Source: Hyparrhenia diplandra
Lineage: Eukaryota > Streptophyta > Magnoliopsida > Poales > Poaceae
Length of the DNA: 64,000 nucleotides
NCBI GenBank assembly: GCA_015847255.1
Contig: JADLZK010008404.1
Span: forward strand, 57,939-121,938
Reading direction: 5' to 3'
Below, one piece after another: positions 44,150-55,240 of the stretch; within the stretch, counting starts at the first letter, position 1; each line of letters opens with the position of its first letter. Position numbers and translations under genes: made by a program. Below the pieces are notes generated by a model. It was not told the origin of the DNA and ran no database searches. It saw only the letters and a list, made by a program, of their open reading frames with translations.

Positions 44150-44943
44150 GAGAATTTACGCGGGCGGCACCACGGACAAAAAACGTGCGCCTGCTCGAAC
44201 TGGCCACAGCCATGGCAGAGCTATTCAAGGTGAAACGACGGCGCTGGCAGAGGGAGCAGCATCAAGGCGATGGACATGTCACCGGTGAGCAGCGAGCAGA
44301 GGGTCGGCGGCAACTGCAGCGGGACTGAGCCCACGCACGCACGGCCGGGCGCAGCTGAAGCGACGTAGCAGCAGAGCAGTAGGCTACGCGATGGTAGTGA
44401 ACAGCGAGCAGCCGAGCAGCTCCCAGCGGCGTCGAGGCAGCAGCAAAGCTCCAGCAGCAAGGCGACGGGCGCGTACGCCGTACGCGTGGAAGCGCTATGC
44501 ACCAGCGACTCGCAAGAAAACAGCAGGAACGGTATAGACGCGGCAATGCTCGGAAGTGACGAGGCAAGGCGTGCCAGAGGCTCCCGAGAAAGTGTTGTGT
44601 ACGTGTGTGTCCCAATCTCTCTCTATCTTTTACCAAAATATCTAAATAAATAATAATAATAATTATGTTATTATCTCTTTAGCACTAATCTACACACGCA
44701 CATATATGCATATATATGCTTATGTGCAAAGGTACCGGAAGGAACACCTATATACACTATAGCAATATAATTATCAAAACAAACACACGAGTGTATATAT
44801 ACTTCTCTATAAAATTATGTTCATAGGATTTACTTATCATTTCATGCGCGCTGAGATTTGAAAAGCTGTGGAATTCATTTTGTTAATTTCTCCTAAGCCT
44901 TAATCTAGGTGCTAAACGAGATCGTAACACCAGGGGTGTTACA
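44150..44943 (-). mobile_element. LTR start (minus strand), far end unresolved
   Basis: On the minus strand TGTAACACCCC begins at 44943, directly after the purine tract GAGAGGGGGGTTGAT (44944-44958). That is the arrangement of a polypurine tract and a 3' LTR. The opening bases resemble the solo LTR at 3572, but the rest differs. No matching 5' LTR is present, so this is a truncated element. Confidence 0.55.
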
Positions 44944-45105
44944 ATCAACCCCCCTCTCGAGATTCAGAGTGAGAACGAGAAGGGGAGAGAAACGATTAAC
45001 ATACACCGATATGAAAGTACACTCAGAGAGGTTACATGAGTTCAAAAACTAAACCACTCAGATCTAGAACAACACAGCTAAGAATGAGGGAGAACAACTA
45101 AGCAC

Positions 45106-45324
45106 CTAATCAAGCAGCCTAGATAAGCGAGGGCAATGAAGGAACAACAGGATAATGATTATCCAGAACATGGCGTAAGACCAACAGATCCAGAAACAGG
45201 AGTGTGAAAACTCGATCATCGCGAATGCTAAGATGAAAAGCATCCCGAGAATAAATACTTCAACGAACGCCATATCTGATAGCTCTGCTTTCAACTGCTT
45301 CTCCCTTCCAAGCTTCTCCACCAT
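45106..45324 (-). CDS. Small two-helix membrane protein of unknown function, beside an LTR
   Basis: A 72-codon frame with ATG at 45324. It has a charged start (MVEKLGREKQLKAELSD), then two hydrophobic stretches (AFVEVFILGMLFILAFAMI and CWSYAMFWIIIILLFL) and a short basic end. It would sit in a membrane as a helical hairpin. A TATAAG box near 45411 and about 85 nt of leader precede the ATG. The stop is about 150 bp before a polypurine tract and LTR start, which puts it in the 3' internal part of an LTR element. A partial copy of its codons 18-30 recurs at 44099-44142. I do not recognise the family; it may be an element-borne accessory ORF. Confidence 0.45.
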   Translation of the reverse strand: MVEKLGREKQLKAELSDMAFVEVFILGMLFILAFAMIEFSHSCFWICWSYAMFWIIIILLFLHCPRLSRLLD

Positions 45325-45399
45325 GAGCACCGGCGAAGAGAAACGACTAACGAGCTCTACTCCGATCTGGAGATGGAAAAGGGGAAAGGGCGCATGTGG

Positions 45400-45418
45400 A
45401 GTCTTATAGCTGGGTGGC
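45400..45418 (-). promoter_or_regulatory. Putative TATA box for the small membrane ORF
   Basis: GCTATAAGACTCC on the minus strand, about 85 nt upstream of the ATG. Position and sequence suit a plant TATA element. Confidence 0.4.
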
Positions 45419-46434
45419 TGAGGTGGGGGTACATCACGTCGGGAAGTGGGGTGGGTGGGGAGCATCGCCGGCGGGTATGGAACGGGGTTGGCTGGCACGC
45501 TCCGGGCCGCGGTGGTGAACCAAGGTGGGGAGAGGGAGAGGATGAGAGGAATGGGTTCGCCGGCAAGGAGGCGTGCGAGAGGCTGCGCCAAAAGACGAGA
45601 AGAGGGGGGGTCCGGTACGGGGACGAGGGCGAGTGTCGAGAGCCGACACGAGTGCAGGAAAAAGGAGAGGCGCACTGCGCGAGGCGGCGAGTGCGGCACA
45701 ACACTGTAGCCGCATGCGAGCGGGCACAGGTGTGGCCCCCTGACACTGTTGATGTCCCGATACGCGGCGATAACGAGCCGACGCACACAACAATAAATCC
45801 AAACCAAGTGCTTCAATCACGAAAAGAGCGCTTACCCATCGACTCATTGTGGATTTCCCGTTTGAACACTAGAATATTTTTACCAAGGTGAATATTTTAT
45901 TGCAAGAGTGGTATGGTGGTGTAACTTGGTAAAGACAACCGATCAACGACCCTCGATACGGCGGCGTGCCAGCGGCGTCATCCTGTGGCAGCTGTTCCAC
46001 AGGGGCCCTTGGTTTCGTCGCGACACCATAAGCTATTAACCGACGACTATTACCAATTTACACATAGTAAAAGCAGTGGGGTCAGAGACCACGGAAGTAG
46101 AAGAGGATTGCAAGGGAAGATTCAGGCAACAAGGATGCCTTTTACAGCAAGGAACAAGGCATTCAAATCCAGCAATGGATTTAATTTAAAAATGATTCAA
46201 ATGTTCTATCGGGACATCCACAACAAGTCAACACATTATCCTCTACCATGCAAACACGATGGATTATGCAAAAGAAACTTCCAAACCTCCGCTTACGGGA
46301 ACCAACACTCAAGCACACGCTCTCACACTTCTCCTCACAAAGACCCGCCCTCCATGGCAAAGCAATCTATTGGCTCTGAACGGGATACAAAGGACAAGTT
46401 ACAACACCGAAGACAACGAGGAAAACACTACTAG

Positions 46435-47332
46435 CTAAAGATACACCTCCACGGGACAACTAATCGCTTCGAGCCACCAACTTCCTTTCGGGCTCCAAAT
46501 TGGGCCCCGCTTCCTCCCTCGGTGGTGGGCGACCGAGGGGCAACAAGGGCTCTTCTTCGATATCTCGATGATGGCGGTCTTTGGTGGCACCGTGAACCCG
46601 ACCCTCCGTCTTCCGGTTGGGTGAATAGGGACTCCCTCCAAGATCGGGCGCTCCAACCCTTCCATGACAATTGCCCCACGCTTGTCCCTTGTGACAAGAT
46701 AGGCGTTATTTAACTCCCTGGACGTGCCGGTCTTTAGCCTTCAGTAAGTCCTCCAATGCGGCAAACCGCGACGACTTCTCAGATCCGCCGTATCGGGCTT
46801 GTGCTTCGGCAAGCTGCACCTCGAGCATCCTAGAGAAGATCTCACCCTCTTGAGCTCGATGGATACACTTCGTAGCTGTGGGGCCTGCGGTCATACTGCT
46901 CATCCAAAGCGAGCAGATATGCAGTCAAGTGCACCACCGGATCTTCCTGTGCACCCAGAAGTTGCAAGGCCACCATGCGAGCCTCCCATGCCAACCGATT
47001 CTTGTCCCGAGGAGGAAAGAACCGCATGGGGGTATGGGCAATAGGCTCTTCATAGATCGGCGAGGTGCCTCGGGGCCTTGCGAGCCACGGCTTGATAGGT
47101 GTCGATGAAGCGAAATCCGGTTGCGTCACACTCCGTGCTTCGGTGGCATCGGGGAACTCCTCACTCTTCCCAATGTAGACGGTGACCTCACATCGCTCAG
47201 TGCCAAGCTGCACATACTCACGACCTTGATACAAAGGGCGCTCTTTGACTCCAAGCTCTTGCAGGGTGGCGTACAAAACCTTTGGAAAACCCTCAGTGTT
47301 CAGCAAAGAGCTACTAACCAAGTCTTACGCCA
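46435..47332 (-). pseudogene. Degenerate retroelement-associated ORF of unknown function
   Basis: Three collinear minus-strand frames (47321-46842, 46903-46706, 46665-46435) encode parts of one protein. Landmarks are PKVLYATLQELGV, YQGREYVQLGTERCEVTVYIG, EEPIAHTPMRFFPP, AYLLALDEQYDRR, IFSRMLEVQLAEAQAR and LEGVPIHP. I recall similar proteins, with a coiled-coil C-terminus, scattered through grass genomes in TE-rich DNA. The presumed start at 47332 reads ATG GCG TAA, so the gene is stopped at once, and two more frameshifts follow. A TATAAATA box lies at about 47451 on the minus strand. Confidence 0.5.
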
Positions 47333-47444
47333 TCTTTGGTGGGTGGTGGTTGCAAAGGCGAAACGAGATGGAAGCTTGGACAAAAGCAAGGGCTAGGCAA
47401 GCAGAGATGCACTGAGTGATATTGGCAAGGAAGATGTGCCCCCT

Positions 47445-47460
47445 ATTTATAGGCAAAAAG
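47445..47460 (-). promoter_or_regulatory. TATA box upstream of the degenerate ORF
   Basis: CCTATAAATAGGGGG on the minus strand, about 120 nt upstream of the presumed ATG at 47332. Confidence 0.5.
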
Positions 47461-48150
47461 GGCGGTGGGCATGGTAGAGTTCACTAGAGGTCTTGATATG
47501 AGAACTAGCGATAAGAATGCATCGGGATCCCTTATGTGCTCCGACATAAGTGGCATCCTGTGTCATAAAGGATAAAGGAACTGATATGAATGCAAGGCGG
47601 GGGTGGCAAAAAACGACGAAAGAGTGTATGCGAAAGGCGTGAGACACGATAAACGTGAATCACAAATGAGCACGACGCGCTCAAAGCCACAAAGACAGCC
47701 TTATTCACTAACGAGGGGATGCGTCACTTAAAGAACAAGCGAATCTATCGCAATATCGACATGACGACGCAGACCGCAATAACGCATCTACTCGAGGATC
47801 GCATGCCATGCAAGAGTTAGTTCACCAGAAGAGAGTCTGATTTAACCTATTGTAATTACTAATATAGTAATAGGGCTACTTATATACTTCGTATGCAAAC
47901 GCCCTAGCTTTTTGTAGAAAAATGTTGTCAAATTTTAATTTCGAAAAGGTTTTGAAGCTTTATTTTCTCATTTATGCTCTGATATCCCTCCAAAATGATA
48001 CTGATTGATTTGACCCATGAGGCAAGTTACCCTTCAGTATGCGTCCTCTTGCCAAAATAAATGCTCTTTCCATCATATGATACAGATTGATATGTCACAG
48101 CTTAAGGGGACTATTGAAACTTTTACTCTTTCTACCTTTACGTTTTAAAC
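47461..48150. other. Spacer with repeat fragments
   Basis: Holds the third copy of the ATACAGATTGAT repeat (47998-48095) and otherwise no recognisable element or gene. Confidence 0.35.
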
Positions 48151-48154
48151 ATAT

Positions 48155-48232
48155 TTCTTTTTTTTTTTTTCTCGAATACTTTATGCAAAGTAATCACCCG
48201 CAGCAAGCGCTTGGCAGCAATGGCTAGTGTTC
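48155..48232 (-). mobile_element. LINE 3' tail fragment
   Basis: A T14 run followed by CTCGAATAC, then about 60 bp up to the B3 intron homology. The minus-strand reading ends ...CGAGAAAAA, like the LINE tails at 26825, 39782 and 50512. Confidence 0.45.
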
Positions 48233-48316
48233 TATAACAACATGCATTAAAAATGAAGCATAATTGCAGTAGAGTATCAATCCAAGCGTGATCGCAAAAA
48301 AAGTTTCCAAGCTCAC

Positions 48317-48507
48317 CAAAGCCTGAGATTTTCCTCTACGAAGATAGCTCTTCTTCATGATGCATCCGTAGATGGGGATTGTAGAAGTACTAGCTCGGAC
48401 TCTCTCTTTCAGTTTCTTCATCTGCGCACAGGTGAGACGGGTTCCCCGTGGGAGGATGTATCCTGGAACACAATGTGATTTCTGATCTTCTGGACATACC
48501 GAGTCTC
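48317..48507 (-). pseudogene. Linker exon of B3 gene C2
   Basis: Follows an AG acceptor and encodes CPEDQKSHCVPGYILPRG, TCAQMKKLKERV and a Lys/Arg tail ending SQAL, then a GTGAGCTT donor. The frame is open, unlike copy B. It is probably not spliced to exon 2 because C2 has lost the exon 2 donor. Confidence 0.7.
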
Positions 48508-48584
48508 CTACACAGAAACAAAGGAAAAGAAGTGTGAGGTCATGGTGATCTGTGAAGTAAATCAAGTTAGTTCAACATTCATAC

Positions 48585-49533
48585 TTATTCCTTCCTTTGC
48601 TTCCAAACTTTCCCTTTACTTCCAGGGGATTTCATGGGAAGATCTTCAGAACTGCTTGAAATTTCAACATGTTCTTCCTTTCTTTCTTTGCCGCGGGTAT
48701 GGTTTCTCTTCACAAGGCATGGTGGCACTTTCTCGCAACAACTAAGATCAAATATGAAAACCTTCAATTGAGAAGTGCCGTCATACTTGAATACCAAGAA
48801 GTCTCCCTTGTTCAAGTCATGGGCAGTAACAAATGCCTTCCATCCCGTTTGGAGAACAAGTTTGCCCAAATTATTAGCCACTTCAACATCAAAAGTGTGT
48901 CCAGAGCGTGATTCTAGCTTAACACCGTTTGCTATTCGCCCTCGGAAACGTTGCACAAATTTATCAGGTATGGCCTGCAGCAATAACACACAGCAAGCTC
49001 TTAAACAAATCTCAATTCAAGAAGTTGGCTAAAAGTGCAACGATATCATTCGAGACATCAAAACAGATAGAGAGTAGTACATAGTTGCCAAGATCTAACT
49101 ACTAAGTTTCACAAACTGATTATAGCTAATACGTCCAATATGTTAAATAACCAAAATTAATTCTCAGGTTGCATGAGTATTCCTGTCCGAATCTAGGATT
49201 GGGTACAACTGAACAATATTCAGCCTATATAGCCAGAAGTTCAGAACAAAAAACACATGACATATATCTTGGGTTTCAATCTGCATCTAAAAAAAGCACA
49301 TGAGGTCAAATCTTTCCATTCAGGTTTCTGGTACTTCTGAGCTGGCAGAGATGGTGGTGACAGCAAAAGTTAAAAAAAAAAAGAACACTTTCCAAGAAAA
49401 ATAGTGCACCTGTAAAACTTACCAATCGTTCCCGACAATCACCAACCAGAACCTTGAAGAAATACTTGTCATCTTTGTGATCCGAACAGAAATATGCATC
49501 CCTCTCCCTGCTTCTCTTACCAGGCTTTGTCAT
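48585..49533 (-). CDS. B3-domain protein, copy C2, single-domain form
   Basis: Exon 1 (49533-49423, 37 codons, ATG chosen because the upstream in-frame codon is GTG) and exon 2 (48974-48585) join in phase to a 166-aa product. The B3 fold is visible in order: YFFKVLVGDCRERL, IPDKFVQRFRGRIANG, GHTFDVEVANN, LQTGWKAFVTAHDLNKGDF, LVFKYDGTSQLKVFIFD. REM-type B3 domains bind DNA in the nucleus. Copies A and B end this exon at a GTTTGAG donor; in C2 a deletion removes it and the frame runs to a stop after KGKVWKQRKE, so the second B3 domain would be lost. It is the only array member with an open B3 domain 1. It may be expressed as a truncated factor or may be a pseudogene. Confidence 0.6.
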
Positions 49534-49559
49534 CTCTACCACGCCTACATCAAATTAAG

Positions 49560-50505
49560 ACAGTAACATTCCGACGAGGGCATGCCAGAACAAAAGGAAG
49601 TTAGAGGAGTATACTAGATAGAAGGGTACTTAACACTAATCGCAATATCAAAAAAACGTGAGATAAAAGTTCATGAGAGTGATCTTCGATCATTTTCTGA
49701 AGCCAATGCTAGCAACGTAAGAAATACTCCAGAGACCACATACCTGCAGGTTATCTGTCAACAGTAGCAAAAGTGACCAGCCTTTGAATCATCTGATGGA
49801 AGAATGGAGATGCCAAGGGGATTTTGTCTCTTTTGCAACTTTGTGGAGCCGAGCGAGCCCTAAATACTCGCCCCGTACTGAGATTTTATTGACGTTCTGG
49901 GCCAATAACGTCCTGGCTAATTGCCTAGCTAAATGACCCGACTGCCCTTGTTTAGCCGCGTGCCCGACGTTTGAGCTGCCGCCGCTGTAAACGGGATCCT
50001 CGTAACTCGCCCGCATTAATTAACTCCAGCCAGCGACCCCCGATGCCCCGACGCCTCCACTTCTCCTGACTCGCCGCCGCCGCCGTGCGTAGATAGCCAG
50101 CGACGCCTCCACTTCTCGTACCGCGCGTGGGACGAAACCAGAGGGCAAATACGGACGGCCAGAGCGAAAAATACGAAAACGAAGGCCGTAGGCGGTAACA
50201 TCGGGACCATTCAAAGCTTCGCCATTCTCACAGCATATTGATCAAGGAGCTAGCATTGAAGCACATTGATCGCCGGCGCTGCATAATCAGGCGAACGATC
50301 TGACCAAACGAGAGCACCACGGTCCCACTCCCACGCACATACGTTGCTCCTTAATTTTTTTTCTATACTTTTTTCTTGCCCTTTTTTATATTAATCTATC
50401 TATTTTACAATGATCGTACGTGATTCATAATTATACACGTATATAATATAAAAAATGTCGTGCACCATTTGTTCTTCTTTTCACTATTTTTTTTCTTTTT
50501 TCACA
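49560..50505. other. 5' flank of C2 and spacer
   Basis: 49560-49800 parallels the leader region of copies A and B. 49990-50210 is GC-rich. The rest is AT-rich and has no gene I can support. Confidence 0.4.
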
Positions 50506-50511
50506 TTTTCT

Positions 50512-50733
50512 TTTTTTTTTTTTCTCGAACACGACTCACATGTCATTTTCATTAAAAGAAAATGCCAAAACCGGCTGAACAACATAATACAACACCACAC
50601 GACACAAGACAAGACAAGACAACATAACCACGGAGAAAGTGGTCGTAAACAAACAAAGGCAACACACATACGCCGAAAGCAAGAAGGGGCGCCCCACCAA
50701 GCCCACACACGACACCACCACTAGAGGCAATAT
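50512..50733 (-). mobile_element. LINE 3' end fragment
   Basis: A T12 run followed by CTCGAACACGACTCAC and CATTTTCATTAAAAG, which on the minus strand is the common grass LINE ending (TTAATGAAAATG...GTTCGAG plus poly(A)). No coding part remains. Confidence 0.55.
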
Positions 50734-50825
50734 TTAGGGGTGTTTGGGACTACTCCAGAACTCGCTCTGCAAACTCCACCGTGGAGCAGCTCCACAAAAA
50801 CACGGAGTGCAAGTGCGGGTCGCGG
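50734..50825. mobile_element. MITE half, cut by the Tat element
   Basis: Begins GGGGTGTTTGGGACTACTCC and continues with GGAGCAGCTCCAC and AAACACGGAG, as in a common cereal MITE. The partner half is not seen before the window ends. Confidence 0.4.
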
Positions 50826-51706
50826 TGTTGGGGGAGGCCGAAACCCGCCCACCCCTACGGTCGGCCCGAGAAACCACACTTGGAGACGGCCGGGGGGACA
50901 AGATTCGGCCTCGGGGGCCGAATGTTTTGAGACTCGGGTCTAAGCGCGTCGCCGCGAGCCAAAGGACGAAGGGGAGCCCGAATGGCGGGGGCCGCGCGAC
51001 GCCGCTGGCGAAGCGGAGGCTTTCGGCCATGACGGGCGGACGGCGCCCGACGGTCGGAACCGCCCGAGAAGTAACGGCACGTAGGCGAAAGCCATGGCAT
51101 TCGCCAGGGGAAGCCGAATGTCGCGGTTTTGTTAGTTGGAGATCGTAAATAATGGTGCGTGACTTCGGGTGCATCGGCGACCGGCCCGCCGTGCCGAATG
51201 TCGAGGCTTCCGGCCGATGGCGGTTGGTAGGGAAATCGCGGGGCAAGTGTGCTAACTTTGGGACGAATCGCGACGAATGCTTTGGCTTACGCCCCAAGGG
51301 CGGGGGTCGGTCGCGAATCCCTTGGCCCCCGAAGGGAGCCGAAAAGCAAAGCCGGGCGACAAGGCGAAGGGCCCGTTAAGCAATGCCTTTTAACCTTGTC
51401 TTGCGGTGCTTTCGCGGGTCCGACGCCGAGCGGCCCAAGAAGGGCAGGTGGGATCGCGAGGCGAGGGAAAGGACCACGTTGCCCTTGATCGATGGCGGGA
51501 GACGCTGAGGTCTAGGGTTGGTGGGAGGACAAAATCGGAATTGTAATAGTCTACGGACTATAAATAGACCCCCATGGGGCGTTGTAAGAGAGATTGAGAT
51601 TTAATAGAAGAGTGCTCAGTTTGCATTCACTTTCGTGTGATCGATTCGGTCTAGTTGCGTGATTCGATCCTACCAGGGGGTAGCCCGCCTTCGGGCTACA
51701 CCAACA
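50826..51706 (+). repeat. 5' LTR of the Tat element
   Basis: Starts TGTTGGGGGAGG and ends CACCAACA. It is followed by a TTAGTGCCCACCGTGG segment in the primer-binding position. A TATAAATA box is at 51559-51566. Confidence 0.85.
51559..51566 (+). promoter_or_regulatory. TATA box in the 5' LTR
   Basis: ACTATAAATAGACCCCC, conserved in the 3' LTR at 63829-63836. It would drive genomic RNA of the element. Confidence 0.65.
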
Positions 51707-51909
51707 TTAGTGCCCACCGTGGTTGTGCAGGTAACCCATGGCTCCGTGGCGAGGTAGACCCAAGGCGGGCCAGCAAGACCGGCTGGATCTCCTCCGGGCG
51801 GATCCTCCGTCGGATCCTCCGACCGAGACCGTCACTCAAAGTGGTCGGGGCCGGGCGAAACGTAAGATGCGCATACACGGGCCCTAGGGCAATAATCGGT
51901 CAAGGCCCT

Positions 51910-53160
51910 TCCAATGCAAGAGGTGCCGGCTCAAGAAGATGAAGAAGACTGTAAGAAGAGCACCCTTTCGAGCGCGAAACGGGGTAATGAGCATGAACAA
52001 CGTTCCCAAGTTAATCCAAGAATTGAGCCTCGAGACAAAAGCCGAGCTCTCGGAGAGTTAAGGGCTCGAGAGGGACGCAATGATGAAAGGAGAAGCGCCT
52101 AAGCGGAGAGAGGATTCGGGCGCGGGAGTTTGAAGCTAGCCGAAATCGAGAAAGAGAATTTGCTCCGTGAAATAGCTCAGATGGAGAAAAACACTGCACC
52201 ATCCCATGGAGGGTTAACGACCGGTTTCGTCGCGGATAGGGAAGTCGATCCGGTCTCACCACTCGCGCCGGAATTACAGTTGAGCCCATGGCCGATAGGG
52301 TATAAGCCCAGATTGCCATCATTCAATGGGAAATCGGATCCAAGGAAGTTCATCGCAAGCTAAGCCGCAGTACATTCGGCAGGGGGGGATTCGGTCACCC
52401 CGGGCGAAATCTCTCATAATGGCGGTAGAAGACATTGCGCATGAATGGTACATTGCCCTTCGTCCGCTTTCGATAAGAAATTGGAACCGGTGAAGGAGCG
52501 GTGATCATCACCTTTGAAGGCTTAGGGCCTTGAAAAGGGAACCAGAGATTTCTGAAGCTCAAGCAAGAGGATGGAGAGTCATTGACACAATACCTCGAAA
52601 AGATAGTACAGCTTCGTGCTCAGACACCGAATGTATCTGATGAAGTAGTCATAGCAGCGGCAATCGAAGGCATGGCTATAGGTCAGTGCGCCGCACAACT
52701 AGACAGGGAGGAACCCAAAACTTTGACTGAGCTATACGATCAGATCAAAAAGTTTATGGGTCGAAGAAGGTTTGAAAAGAAGAAAGGCGGCAAGGAAGGG
52801 ACGAAAAGCAACAATCGCCACACCCAAACGCAAACAGCAGCCAAAAAGGTGGCAAGACCCCTCGCCCCGTCAACAACGTGCAAGATGACTCGGCTCAAAC
52901 AGCCGAACCCAGTCAAGAACCGGGATCGGGGGACGCCTCAAATTCCAAAGCAAATCGGTCCAACCGAGGCGGCCAAGCTCAAGGGGCGGAGGTCGCGGAA
53001 GAGGCCGGGATGGTCCGAGAGTACCGTATTGTTTTTGTGCGTGGCGAAAACATGGGTCATTTCAGCGGAGGCGTAAGTATGGGCAGATGGCCAAGGAACA
53101 GAAATCAAAGGACGAAAGTTCACAAGGTAGCCAAACTCCAAAACACGTGTTCAACATGAG
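51910..53160 (+). pseudogene. gag of the Tat element
   Basis: Pieces in several frames: YKPRLPSFNGKSDPRKFI (about 52300-52360), then TQYLEKIVQLRAQTPNVSDE and LDREEPKTLTELYDQIKKF (52585-52765), followed by a Lys-rich basic segment in the nucleocapsid position. Capsid and nucleic-acid-binding roles follow from family knowledge. A gap with stops lies between 52363 and 52582. Confidence 0.75.
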
Positions 53161-53379
53161 AGAAACAAAGGGCGCGCCCGAATGCATACTTCGGTTATCA
53201 AAATACTCGATTTGCCACCTCCGCCTCCGTTAGTGCGGCAGGCCCCATGCTTCCGGCCCACCATCATCGGTACTCGAACTACCGGGTTACATCCCGCAGC
53301 CCCGGCCTCCATCAATGGCGGCGCCCTCTCCAAGAAACCCGGAACAACCACGCGAGAATGTGCACATGAAGCCCGAAGA

Positions 53380-54120
53380 ATCAGAAAAAAACAGGGTCGT
53401 GAATTCGGTGCTCCGCCTCAAGGACACATATACGCTATCACGCGGATCTAATCTTGAGCATGAAAACAAAAGAGCTAGAAGGGATTATGTAAGAAGAGTG
53501 CACACGGTAACACCCAAAGCTGCCCTTGAACAGGCCCAGCATGGTCAATGGTCCCGATCACATTTGATGAAAGTGACTTCCGGGTAAGAGACTACCCAAG
53601 ATACAGACGCATTCGTCGCGACCGCAAATGTGGATAAGTTCACGCTCCATAACATCCTCGATAGACAATGGAAGCTCAGCCAGACATTCTCGCTTATCAA
53701 GGCATTCCAAAGCATGAATATGGAACGGAGGACGCCGCAACCGGGCGGGTAATGCATTGTTTGGTTTCGGGAAAAAGGATAGACGCCATTGGAAAGAAGG
53801 ACATCGCGGTGACTTTCGGTGAGGTGGGCCTATGCCGAACCGAAATCATCACATTCGACATAGTCAATATAGACTATCCTTACACAACGATCTTCTGGGC
53901 AGAGGAGTCATAAGCAAGTTTGATGCAAGAATCGCTGCAGTTTCTTGTGCATGAAGATTCCCTCCCTTTCGGCATAGTGACCGTATGGGGAGATCGTGAA
54001 GCAGCTCGGAAGATAGATGCAAGGCCAATACCGGATACAAAGATGATCAACGAGGTAATCGAGGCCGAAAAGAAAACGATGAGAAAGAAGAGTCGAACCC
54101 AAAGCCGAAAAGGTCAAAGA
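53380..54120 (+). pseudogene. Protease region of the Tat element
   Basis: ANVDKFTLHNIL, FGEVGLCRTEIITFDIVNIDYPY and LCMKIPSPF-like blocks mark the retropepsin and its C-terminal flank, split over three frames. The catalytic DNGSS-type motif is not recoverable by eye near 53650, so the enzyme is lost. Confidence 0.65.
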
Positions 54121-54459
54121 ACCGAAAGTAGAGTCACCGAATCCACAAAGAGGGTCCCGTTATCCACCACCGGGCCCGAAAGGGAGATTACAATCGGCTC
54201 GAGGAGCTCCACCGGACGGCGCCACCGGTATGCATTTCTTGACCCAACTCGGATGTGTTCGCGTGGTCACCGAAGACCGAAAGGAGTAAGCCGACACCCA
54301 GCTCAAGATAGCTTAAGCGTGGCAAAGAACAAGAAAGCCTAAGAAACAGAGGTCGAGGAAACTATCCGAGGAAAGAAGCGGCCGCCGCAAAGCCGAAGTC
54401 CGTAGACTTTCTGGACGCCAGAGTAATCGGTTCAGTTCAATATCCCGAATGGTTAGTTA

Positions 54460-55240
54460 ACGAGTCATGGTCCGTAAGAAGACATCCGACCTCGACATTA
54501 AGAAATGGCGAATGTGCGTAGACTTCACCGATCTAAACAAGGCATGTCCAAAAGATCCGTATCCTCTCCCCGCAATAGACACCCTAATTGACTTAGCCTC
54601 AGTCGCGAAAGGATGAGTCCGCTTCGACCGCTTTCTCCGATACCATCGATACATCCGAACCCGGAAGACGAGGAGAAGACAAGCTTCATCACCTGTGGGG
54701 AACCTATTGTTTCAAGCGAATGCCCGAGGGTCCGAGGAATGCCGGATCCACTTTCTCCGTAATGTCGATGAGGTGTTTAGAGAACGTAAGAAGAAGAAGA
54801 ATCTCGTAACATATGTGGACGATATAGTAGTCATCGGCAAATCGAAAAGAGTCGCACATCGCTGACCTAAAGGAAACTTTCGCGAATCTAAGGCGAAGTG
54901 GGCTCAAGCTAAACCCGGAAAAGTGCATCTTCGGTATCACCAAGGGTAAAATGCTGGGATGTCTAGTGTCGGCTAGAGGCATAGAGGCTTAATCCGAGAT
55001 AAGATCGCGGCAATCATAGACATGAAGCCCCGGATAGCCGAAAAGAAGGTCCAGAGGCTCACGTGTCGCCCAGCGACTCTCGCCAGATTCATCTCAAGGT
55101 CACCAAAAAAGGTTTACCCTTCTTCATGGTACTAAAGGACAACTCGGATTTCGAATGGGGACTTGAACAAAAAAAAGCCTTTCAAGACCCGAAAGATTAC
55201 CTTACCAATCGATGACCATGTCGAAACCATCCCCAAAGGC
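54460..55240 (+). pseudogene. Reverse transcriptase of the Tat element
   Basis: KKWRMCVDFTDLNKACPKDPYPLP (two adjoining motifs) opens the palm, and TYVDDIVV at about 54808-54833 gives the catalytic Asp pair. YVDDIVV is the form usual in Tat elements. The regions between are in different frames and contain stops. Confidence 0.8.

Noticed and set aside
45106..45816. A 236-aa protein including the small membrane ORF
   Set aside because: The upstream extension is Pro/Ser-rich leader sequence with a TATA box inside it; the ATG at 45324 is better placed.
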